Of a stretch of 64,000 nt of DNA, positions 32,206 to 42,168 are shown one piece after another. A program made the position numbers and the translations under genes. The notes below the pieces were generated by a model that saw only the letters and a list, made by a program, of their open reading frames with translations, ran no database searches and was not told the origin of the DNA. The stretch comes from Eleusine coracana subsp. coracana (Eukaryota > Streptophyta > Magnoliopsida > Poales > Poaceae), in NCBI GenBank assembly GCA_032690845.1, contig CM064424.1, positions 45,521,511 to 45,585,510 of the forward strand, read 5' to 3'. Numbering within the stretch: position 1 is the stretch's first letter; each line of letters begins with the position of its first letter.

Positions 32206-33770
32206 GGGCGTGATTCTGAGTAAAAAATAACAACTCTTGTAGGACTTTCCAATATTGAGCAAAATCATGAACCATGGTCATGATAGTCCTTCTGGAGATA
32301 ATTCCGAGTGAAATCATCAATAGTTCATCCCGGTCGAATGATCTAATGACTCGGTGCTCCATGACATAGTGATCCAATGACTCGGCGCTTCATGACCGAG
32401 TGATATCGATGAGATAACTGTAATATAAGAACACAAATAATATAGTTATATGTAAAACTAATATAAAGCAAACAACGTCTTTAAGGATTTCTGTTATTCG
32501 TCTAAGACTTATGTTTGCTTAGAGTACTGATAGAAATAACCGTTGATTCAACCAACAGACATAAAACACGGACAAGGTTCATTTGAAGAACGATGTGCAT
32601 GATGATTTTAATAAACGACATGAGCCACGGAGCTAGACTGACCAATTTGGGTAATGTAAGCCAGACGGGCAACTAAGCAAAACAGCTGAACTCCCCCTAA
32701 TACCAAATATGTACTGCACTCGGCCAAGCATGTGCGAGTCGAAATCAATAGAGAAAAATTATTGACCAGTAGTGTCAAGGCAAAAAAGATGAGTTCAGAA
32801 AAAACTCAAAACTATCACAATAAAACAAAGAACCTACGACCTTTAAATCGAATTGTCAAAATATAAAAATTACAAAAGCAACTTAGCTTTGAATCGTAGA
32901 CGAGCCCCCGAGTGTTGCTTCATCAAGTCAATGCGTTGCCAACTTAGCTCGAGTGATTGGTCGAGTCGCCGACCAAGTGGGTGAGTCGCCGATTGGTTGG
33001 TGGAGTCGAAGTCGTCGAGCTGCCGAGTGGTTAGCGAGCTGCTAAAACGCAAGCCGCCGAGTCATCGTGTTTCCGAATCGTCAAGTCCGTCGCGCTACCA
33101 AGTCAATCGCAGCTGAACCCCGATCGAAGATGGGCACGTGATGCCTTGGCTAGCGATCAATCTTGACATCGATAGCAACCTGATCCGGTTAGGTTGCTAA
33201 ATGCAACACGTTCATGCAAAAATAAAATAAAATAAAATGAAACAATATAACGTGTATGAATAATCCACCAATAAAATTGATTACTCTATATCAAATAAAA
33301 TAATATGGAAAGAATTAATATGTAAAAAACTCCCCTGGTGAGCACGTGAAGACATGTGAAGACCTCTGAGGCACGCGCGATTAATGTTAATGCTAATGCA
33401 CCTTGCACAGCCGCGTGAAGCCAAGTCATCTTTTTACTCTTCGCTCTCAAGATACGATGACATGGTGAGTAGTCGGCTTTCTTGTTAGACACGTGAACCT
33501 CGACTCGGAGTTGGCTTCCAATACAACAGCCGTTTGTGTTCCACCAAAACTTGACGAGAATATCGTTGCTGACGATTGACTCACCGACTCCTCGTACGTC
33601 GACTATAGATGGACAACATAACGCGTCATTGCCATCACACGCATATGCATGCCGCCTCGTCGGATGGAATTGCCGCCGCCGCTTGATTACTGCTGATGAA
33701 TTTTTTCTAAAAGCTCGGCCATCGAACTCAACAAGCCGATCTTAGCGCTACCTCTTCCTGGCGCGCCAAC

Positions 33771-34193
33771 TATCGATACTAATATCAACAGTGGATCATA
33801 GGGCTACCCATGATCCTTGCGTATCGGTAAAAGCATGCGCGAGACCGGGAGTCGATGGACACACAAGACGTAAGGTTTAGACAAGTTCGGGCCTCCCGGA
33901 GAATAACAACCCTGTGTCCTGCGTTCTGTGGTGTATTATTCGGATGTCAAAGAGAGCCCCTGCCCCTCCTTATATATCCGGGGGGCAGGGTTACATGGTA
34001 AGTGTCCTAGTCGGTTACAACATGATTTCCGATTAGGACTCTATCTCTAACTTTTTATCTCTAGTATTGACTTGTCGTGTACTCCAAGTAATAATCCGAG
34101 TAGTTATCTTCAGGGGTCTTTATCTTTATTGGACCCCGGCCCACTCGACAATATATCCGAGTGGTGAGGTGTCCCTGGTATATATATGCCACA
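33771..34193 (-). repeat. 5' LTR of the non-autonomous Tat element
   Basis: It is the partner of 31268-31692. Its terminal TG has mutated to TA at 33771. It is followed by the right copy of the TAGGG duplication. Confidence 0.92.
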
Positions 34194-34512
34194 TAGGGCA
34201 AAAGGTATGTTAATTATTTTACTATTTTTCATAAGAATTAAATAATATATAAAATAATTTAATGTTATTTCATTTTACCTTGCATAATATTTCTTACTTT
34301 ATGTATATTATATCTCAATGTTTATATATTTAGTGAATATTTAAATTTTTATTATTAATTAATTTCTAATATTTTTTAGATAGTTGGTAATAAAAGTTAA
34401 ACAATATATAAAATAATTTGATGTTTGTTATATTTTATCTTGCATAATATTTTTAACTTCATAAAATATATCTTGTCACACATAATTTTTTGTCCGTTTA
34501 AGATTGTTCACG

Positions 34513-36215
34513 ATGGATAGATCTTGGATGTACGAGGCACCAAGACCAGGTCCAATATTTTTACGAGAAGTTTTAAAATTCATCGAAGAGGCCGCATAAC
34601 ATGCTCGACGTGAACGGACTGATATATATTGTCCGTGTTTTGATTGCAAGAATCAAAAGCTGTGGAATGATATAGAAGTAATAAAGTCACACTTGGTGCG
34701 GAGGGGGTTTGTTGAGGGGTACATGAGATGGACAAAACATGGTGAGAGCAGTGTGGTCGATATGGAATTTGATGAGAATATTGAAGTTGAAGTCGAGGTT
34801 GTCAATTCATCTGGTGCAGCCTAGCGAAGCTGATTTTGATGTTGAGGAGTTGTTGTGTCATATTGAGCAATGCCGGTACAACTAAAAAGCTTGATAATTT
34901 TCATAGAATAGAGAAGGCATCAAAAGATCCATTATATGATGAATCTAAGGGATGTGGTAAAGAGTTCACCGTGTTGCGTACTATACTTGAGCTGATGAAG
35001 CTGAAGGCCATGCATGGCTGGTCGGACGCTAGTTTCACGGATTTATTGGAACTTATTTTTGATGTACTGCCAAAGTCCAACTTGTTGCCAAGGACAACAT
35101 ACCTTGCTAAGAAGCTGATTTCCCCACTTTTGTTGGGCGTTCAAAAAATTCACACGTGTCCAAATCATTGTATATTGTATCGAAAGGAGCATCAAGACGC
35201 TGTGAGATGCCCAAGGTGCAAATGCAGTCGTTATAAGAGGAACAACGATAGTGATGCCAATGGAGGCGTGAAGAATACAACTAAGGGGAGAAAGAAGAAA
35301 ATAAGTTCTATCATCAATGACAGTGATGACAATAAGGTTCCTACCTTAATCATGTGGTACTTACCCGTGGTCGATCGCATGAGATGCTTGTTCGCCAACC
35401 CTAGGGATGCGGTGACATGCACGTGAGGGAGACGGTAAGCTCAAGCATCCCGCAGATGGAACATAGTGGAAAAAGTTCGATGAGTATCATCGAGACTTCT
35501 CTAATGAGAAAAGGAACCTACGGTTTGTATTGAGTACAGACGGGATGAATCCATTCAGTCAAATGAGAAATCTACATAGCACTTGGCTAGTGATACTACC
35601 AATGTACAATATTCCACCATGGTTGTGCCATAAGCGTAAGTACCTACTACTGACCACTTTTATATCTGGGCCCAAAGAACCTGGTAACGACATAGACGTG
35701 TTCTTAGTACCATTGTTCGAAAACCTGCAGAAACTATGGTTGGAGGGGGTCCGTATATGGGATGAGTATCTAAGAGAGTATTTCACTCTCAGAGAAATTA
35801 TTTTTTACGTAGTAAGTGATTCCCCAGCACTAAGGGCGTTATCAGGGTAGGTCAAAGGAAAGGTGACATGCTTTGTATGCATTGATGGTACATCCCATGT
35901 GTACCTTCCAGCATCCCAGAAGCTAGTGTATACGCGAAACCGGCTATTCTTACCAGCAAAACACAGGTATCGCGCGATGGCCAGATACTTTAATGGCAAA
36001 GTTGAGAACAACATAGAACCTCGATGTTGGACTGGCAGGATCGTGTTGACTTTGTTAAAAACATCAGTGTTGTTTTTAGAAAGCCGGTGAAGGGAGTCAA
36101 AAAGGCAAAAGGTCTTACGCCGTTTAAGAAGAAATCCATTTCTTTGTATATTTCAGTTATTGGAAAGAATTGGAAGTGAATCATGCCTTCGACTAGATGC
36201 ATATTGGGAAGAGTG
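34513..36215 (+). pseudogene. CACTA 1 tnp2-like transposase, first part
   Basis: The ATG at 34513 opens a transposase-associated domain (MDRSWMYEAPRPGP, YCPCFDCKN, HLVRRGFVEGYMRW). After frameshifts the Transposase_21 region follows: LELMKLKAMHGWSDASF and KIHTCPNHCILYRKEHQD with CPRCKCSRYK (34836-35426), then STDGMNPFSQMRNLHSTW, SGPKEPGNDIDVFLVPL and WDEYLREYFTLR (35530-35850), then LFLPAKHRYRAMARYFNGK (from about 35863). Frameshifts, stops (for example near 34598 and 35424) and the LTR inserted after 36215 destroy it. The family cuts and pastes CACTA elements. Confidence 0.85.
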
Positions 36216-39200
36216 TATAACAGAACCGTCTTACCACGGAGACGATTCCTATCTAGGATTTTTCTCGGGTGGCGACACGCGCTATGACGCCCAATAGTAT
36301 AACACATGACAGAAATAATATAGTTGCAACAAGAAGATAGATAGAATACAGAGTTCTACAGAATTCTAAATTTAAGTTACAAATCAGAGTTTTAAAAGTG
36401 TGGAAGCAAAATAGTTCAACAGTAAATGAAATGGTCAATGAAATACTTAAGATACAATCGTGCTCTCACGGCGACACATAGAAGTAGATCCGGTCATGAT
36501 AAGTGTCATGCCCACGACTCTGTACTGGCAAGCAACTAAGTACTCCTCTTATGGACTGCAGGGTTCCCACTCGACATTCCAAAAGTCAAAAAACTGGCCA
36601 TCATGATTATCTGAAAAACCACAAAGAGCTACGCCCTGAGCAACTAATTTATTCAGCAAGACTGACCCATTAAAATGGCCATCTGTAGCCAACTCCTAGA
36701 CATGCACAGGCTAATAGTAGGGTTTATGTTGCCAAAAACCAGCCTAAGAGTGGATCCTTATTTTTCAAGTTTTAGCTGCAAGTTAAGTTGACATGCAAAA
36801 TATTAAATTAGTTTGCACTATAGCTACAACAATCATGGTTGCAATACAATTAATAATAATTTCATACAACAATATTGAACCCATTCCTCATATTAATGGC
36901 TTTCAATAACGTTCCGGAGCAGCGATCAAGTATTACTCGTTACTGTGAGGGGCAGCGACTCGAATCGATCTACATGGCGCATACACACTCCGAGGAGTTA
37001 CGTACGACAACCTTTCACGAGATACAACAGGGTCAGTTCGGGTCACATTTTTCCCGAGTACACGTCATCCCAAGCGATGCTCCCATCAAAGCCATCCATA
37101 GGTAGCCCATGCACTATCCCTTCCAACACATACCCACATTCCACCATAACCATCTTCATCACCAAAAGAAGAGTGGGGCATCGTCCAACCACTACGGAAA
37201 TCAAGCTACATCGGTTTACTAGTGCCCATATCACTAGTATGCATTTGGTACTGTAAAACTTGATCCCATAGAACCGGACACGACGCGGGCCTTAAGTGAC
37301 TCTCCCATCCCAGCTTTCCTTCATCTGACATCATTTCCAGGTGATTATATGTTCTAATCTATGAGCGGTCTCTATACCACTCGATGAATGATCGTCCTAA
37401 ATTAAGTAGAGCGACTATCGTCTTGAGGCTATCATTAGGTAAATGGGCCTACTGCAATGCTAGGTTTTCAAACAACTCCTATAAACTTAATACACATGCA
37501 AGCCTATATCACACTATCTAGTAATAAAATAAAAGGGTTAAAACTCGGTGGGATGCACCGTGCCTTGTCTTGGTCCTATTCCTGGTTAGCGGGATCCCCT
37601 CCTTGATCTTCTGGCTCCTGCTCCTGTCCTGCCTCCACGTGGTTCACTTTATGATCTATATGATGCGAATGATGATGAATATGAGAGAAGGTTCATGGCA
37701 CTATTAAGACAAAACTTATTGTTATAATGTGCATGCTGAGTCGATGTATTAGGTGAATGTGAGCTAGAGACATAGGGTGGATTTAGTTGGTGAATTTCCT
37801 TCATGGACCCAGTGAATCAATACAGTAATGGAGTACAAAGGTATGGGGTGTGCCGATCGCTATCCAATATATGTGTGAGGCACAAGGACAATAGGTAATG
37901 GTCGAAATAATGTTTTCAGTACATTAAGGATGTTGCTAAATAAGAAATAAAAATATATATGATATACAACTTTAAAGTACAATTATATGATTATTTGAAA
38001 TATTAAATCTAAGGGATAATAAATTAATTGAATTGTTTGAATGACCAATAAGCATGTGCAATCTACTACAAGTAAAGTGCATCAGGAATGACTTTTGGTA
38101 GTTTAGCTTAATTTATTTTGCATATTTGCTTCCTTGACTTTATTTTATTAATATGTTGTGCATGTGCCGGCAAGTGTATATGAACATGGTCAGTGGTTAA
38201 ACAAAGTAATATAATCTTAATATTCAAATGCATGCTACTAAGTATGAAAAGTCTTTATGTTATATAAAATTTAAGTTAAATCATTATATAGTTAAGTGTG
38301 TTATTACGCTTATAAGTCAATTTTAATTATTTGAACATGGTTCTGGAAGTCAATTGCACATGGGTAATTTACTGTAAAGAGAATATACCAGGAGTGATTT
38401 TTAAGACAATTTTCAATTACATGGATGGGGCCAATAATTTTAATTAATTAAAGTAAAAAAAGGGGAAATAAATCAATTATGACTAAAATACAGAGAACTA
38501 ACACTTATGATTTTATAGGGCAGTTCAACATGTCAAAATGTGGTTATTCACTAAGTGTCATGAATTTATCAATTACAGATAGTTGTATATAGATTTATTG
38601 GTGGTTTTCTTATTTATTTAGATCTGACCAAGGAATTGTCATGCATGGCATTTTAGCACTTTTACAAATTAGTACAATGTCATAGGAGTTCAACGAAATT
38701 TAGTTTGTAAATTTTCTCCACGTATTGTGCTCCCTGTGAATTTCCCTAGCAACACAAACTTTCTAGTATTTAAATAAATGACAGAAAAGACCTTTTTGGA
38801 CCTGGCCCAATCAGATCCAGGCCACACCACCGTCCACACAGGCCTGGCCACACTAGAACCACGCCAGACCAGCACCAGGTCGCTGGAGCTCGATTCATGG
38901 CCGCTATGGCCATGGCACTTGAAAATCCGGCGAACATTGCTCCATATTGGTAGATCGAATGAGTCAGAGAGGTCATGGTTTAATGGGGAAGCTACAGCTG
39001 CAAGAAATTGTATAAAGCCTCACCAGGTAGGGCGGATTTGGCAGCAGGACCAATGGTGGTTGCGACAACCGAACTTGGAGAAGATTGTTCGATTCTCCCT
39101 AATCAGCGCGAGGAACGACGAGTGGCGGCCCTGGAGAGATGAAGGAGGTCTAGGCGCAACATTCTGTGGAGTTTGATGGTGGGGACAGCTCACAGAGGCA

Positions 39201-40078
39201 TCATGGCGAGCTCGACTCAAGCTACGACCGTTAATGGCGGCCATGGAGCGACGGGGAAGAAAACTTCCACTGCCGGCGACTCGGTGCAGACGAGGATGCG
39301 CGATTGCATGGGGAGGAAGAGGGCGAGTGCGCGCAACGGCAGAGTGGCGTGGCAAAGCTGGGGCAGCCGAGCTGCAGCTCCAGTGGCGGCTCTCTGTGCG
39401 CCGAGGGGAAAGGAGAGGGAAAATGGGGAGGAAAACAAGACGCGGTCCAAAACCGGGGGCGCGGGCGACGGTTTTGGAGGGCACATTCGGACCAGGTAAG
39501 GGTGAGGCCGCTCGGCTCCGGCCACGCAGCGGCGAGGCTCTGACAGAGCCGCCCATGTTGGCCAACCAGCAAAGGAGAAGGCAGCAGGGTGGCTGACGAG
39601 TGGGCCTCGGCTGGTTTGTTTTTTTTTTCCAAAAATGTCGCTTCTGTTTATTTCTATACCATTATTTATGTACCTTAATTGATGTAAACAAAAATATGAG
39701 TGGTTCGATAAAGATGTGCTCTATATTTTAAAAATACTAACGTTCAATAGTTGGCATTTGAATTTGAATGGGAATTTTTCAAAGTATGACTGTTTTAAGG
39801 CTTTTAGGCAATTATTTGGGTTACTAAAACTTAAAATAAAAATCTGAGAAAATTCTCAAAACTCTATCACATCATGACCTACAACATAGATTTATAGTAG
39901 GCCCAAGTTATGAGGGAAAAATTCAACTTGTATTTCAAGTGACATTCAATTTGCTTAAATTTAGATTGGAATTCGGTCAATTTCCGCTTAAACTTTCGTC
40001 CTAGGCTCTTATGTAGGTGCTTAGAGTTCTAAGGTGTCGTGCTTAGGAAGTTTGCGGCACTAGGGGTGTCACAGGGTG
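36211..40078. other. Degenerate 5-bp target-site duplication around the solo LTR
   Basis: GAGTG at 36211-36215 and GGGTG at 40074-40078 flank the LTR, four of five bases identical. Removing the LTR and one copy brings the two transposase halves together with only a 2-base indel. Confidence 0.75.
36216..40073 (-). mobile_element. Tekay-type solo LTR, 3.86 kb
   Basis: Read on the minus strand it starts TGTGACACCCCTAG (at 40073), as does the Tekay LTR at 17601. It has AT-rich flanks and a GC-rich centre (38770-39600), and ends CGGTTCTGTTATA (36216), where TTACA is usual for such LTRs. No internal retrotransposon sequence accompanies it, and a 5-bp duplication flanks it, so it arose by LTR-LTR recombination. 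GC-rich ORFs in it (39020-39630) overlap in all frames and are not genes. Confidence 0.8.
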
Positions 40079-40967
40079 TATATGACAGTAGTAGCGAACT
40101 TATACTCGACCAACCCAGTAAGACAAAGGATGGACTCAACGCACGTAGAGATCTTGTAGTGATGGGAATAAGACCGGAGATCCATCCGCAAGAAAGAGCA
40201 AATGGAAAGTACTTTCTCCCCCGATAGCCTACACACTTATGATTGAGGAGAAAACAACATTCTGCAAGTATTTCAGTGCGATTAAAGTATCGACGGACCC
40301 ACATGAAGGAAACAATGTGCATACTTGAGATGGTCTTCCTTCCATCCTTTTTCGATACGATGGAACACTTCATGATTCATATTGTTCACCAGATCTCAGC
40401 ATTAGACCCTGTCTACCTATATCAGATGTTTCTGTTTGAGAGGTTCATGACATATTGAAACGCTATGTACGTACTCGTTCACATCTAGAGGGTTCTATGA
40501 TCGAAGGCTACACAACTGAGGAGATCATCGAATGTGCTCAAATTACATTAATGATGGTAACAGATCAATTTGTCTCCCCGTGTCTCGTCATGAGGGTAGA
40601 TTATCTGGAAAAGGTATGAAAGGACATAGATCGTTTATCGACCGTGAATTCAAACGAGTGGACCAAGCACATTTTAGCGTATTGCAACAGACGCAGATTG
40701 TGGGAACGTACTTTGAGAAACATCTGTTAGAGCTCCGCTAGAACAACAAAGATGCGACAGATAAATGGATCATAACACATCATGCTTTAGCTCCCTAGAC
40801 CTTCCAAGTGGCGAGTCCGTGGAAGAGAAAATGTTGAGAAAGTTAGCTAATTGTCCAAGAAGAACCATGGTTACCTTTTAGGCATACGACATCAATGGTT
40901 TTACCTTCTACATCCAATAGAAGGATAAGAAGAGCAAGTGTCAAAATAGCAATGTACGAGTAAACGC
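40079..40967 (+). pseudogene. CACTA 1 tnp2-like transposase, second part (DUF4218/DUF4216 region)
   Basis: The reading resumes with DQPSKTKDGLNARRDLV and GIRPEIHPQERANGKYFLP (40110-40227), the signature that follows the catalytic part in CACTA transposases. Next come a DUF4218-like stretch (LEMVFLPSFFDTM; LKRYVRTRSHLEGSMIEGY, about 40320-40520) and the start of DUF4216 (YDINGFTFY...KDKKSKCQNSNV, about 40886-40960). Stops and frameshifts occur throughout. It ends at a GC-rich minisatellite. The 5' half is on the other side of the solo LTR. Confidence 0.8.
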
Positions 40968-41737
40968 CACACGGGCCCCCTCCCCGACCCCGAGCACTAC
41001 CGTTGCGGGCGTCCCTCCTCGTCCCCGAGCGTGGTTGCACTGACCCCCTCCCCGACCGCAAGCGCCGCCGCACGGGCCCCCTCCCCAACCCCGAGCACCG
41101 CTACCGTGGGCCTCCCTCCTCGTCCCCAAGCGCGGCCGCACGGGCCCCCTCCCTGACCCCTAGCACGGCCGCATGGGCCCCCTCCCTGACCCTGGACGTT
41201 GCCACGCGGGCCGCCTCCTCGACTCCTCTGTGCTGTCCCTGAGAACGACCTCACCGACTCCTCTGCGTCGTCCTCGAGCGCGGCCTCCCCGACTCCTCTG
41301 CGCCGTCCCTAAGCGCGGCCTCCCCGACTCCTCTGCACCCTCCTCGAGCCATCCGATGAGCTCCGGCCAGGTGCGCCAATTACCCTCTCCCTTTCCCCCT
41401 CCTTCTGCCCCTCTAATCAATGGTGCGCCCGTTTGCCTCTTCCTCTCCCCATCCTTCTGCCCCTATGATCAATGGTGTGCCCGTAGTGGCCTTGGTCTAT
41501 CTGTTCACATCAGATTAGTTTGATTTCTTAGACAACTTGTAAATAGAAACTTAAGTTCATGCTTACTTGAATTTGTGCATATAGTGCACCTCGAATCTTG
41601 GTGATGATAGGTCTTGCTTTCTCGACATGTTTCAGGTTGACCCGTGCAATTCTACCAGTGTTGAATTTGTATCCCTGGTTTCCTTAGCTTGTAGCTGGTT
41701 AGAAGTTATTTGAAGTTTTGCAATGAGTATCTCATTG
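40968..41737. repeat. GC-rich minisatellite and unassigned sequence
   Basis: 40968-41390 is built of imperfect units around CACGGGCCCCCTCCCCGACCC and GCGGCCTCCCCGACTCCTCT, which give open frames in several phases without any protein family. 41391-41737 has two copies of CCTTCTGCCCCT.TGATCAATGGTG, then anonymous AT-richer DNA. It separates CACTA 1 from Tat element B. Confidence 0.5.
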
Positions 41738-42155
41738 TGTCAAGAGATATTCTCGATAGTAGATCTAGGTATGTGTATGAGTATGAAAGATTGAAGGACA
41801 CATGACACAGGGTTTATATAGGTTCGGGCCTCCTAGAGGATAACAACCGTACGTCCTGTTTAGTGTTTCTATATTGCTAGGGTTCGCACTGGAATTAGGG
41901 TTCCAATACGAGTCTCTACCTTGCCGAAGGCCCTCTGCCCTCCTTATATATCCGAAGGGCAGAGGTTTACATGATAACCTTTTAGTCGGTTATAACAGAT
42001 CCTATCTATCCAACATATTTGCTAACCTATCTTGCTGCTTACTCAAACAAATATCTAAGTAAATATCTCTTGGGCCAAATACATCACAACCGAGCCCCCG
42101 GTCCACTCAGCCATATAGCCGAGTGGTTAGGTATCCTAGGTACATATGTCCCACA
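41738..42155 (-). repeat. 3' LTR of Tat element B
   Basis: In plus reading it opens TGTCAAGAGATATTCTCG and closes ATGTCCCACA. It shares landmarks with 3265-3627 (reverse orientation), including TATTCTCGATAGTAGATCTA and the TATATATCCGAAGGGCAGAGG core at about 41946. Confidence 0.85.
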
Positions 42156-42168
42156 GTAGCCCCCAAGA
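42156..42168 (-). other. Polypurine tract of Tat element B
   Basis: The minus strand reads TTCTTGGGGGCTAC directly before the LTR's TGTGGGAC. It matches the tracts of element A and of the non-autonomous Tat element. Confidence 0.75.

Larger units (their letters stand above)
31268..34193 (-). mobile_element. Complete non-autonomous Tat-derived LTR retrotransposon
   Basis: It is 2926 bp with a 3' LTR at 31268-31692, a 5' LTR at 33771-34193, and a perfect 5-bp target duplication TAGGG at 31263-31267 and 34194-34198. The primer-binding site (33751-33769, minus TTGGCGCGCCAGGAAGAGG) and the polypurine tract (31693-31705) place it on the minus strand. The internal 2.08 kb has no gag, pol or additional ORF. 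It is composed of Tat 3' non-coding sequence (repeated GTAGCCCCC words, tandem phrases) joined to leader sequence like 22016-22326. It would depend on proteins from an autonomous Tat partner. Confidence 0.92.
30609..40967 (+). mobile_element. CACTA transposon 1, left end and tnp2 gene, with two nested insertions
   Basis: The left terminus CACTACCACAAAACAGG starts at 30609 (flank GTG), followed by alternating TAGCGGCGG and CCGCCGCTA repeats to about 30860. A tnp2-like transposase runs rightwards (34513-36215 and 40079-40967). A Tat derivative (31268-34193) sits in the 5' non-coding part and a Tekay solo LTR (36216-40073) in the transposase. The right half and right terminus are missing, cut at about 40967 by GC-rich minisatellite sequence. 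Confidence 0.8.

Noticed and set aside
39020..39632. Overlapping long GC-rich ORFs on both strands
   Set aside because: They lie in the GC-rich centre of a Tekay solo LTR, are open in several frames at once, and show no protein family or codon signature.
40968..41523. Proline/arginine-rich protein genes on both strands
   Set aside because: Open frames result from a GC-rich minisatellite and overlap in many phases.
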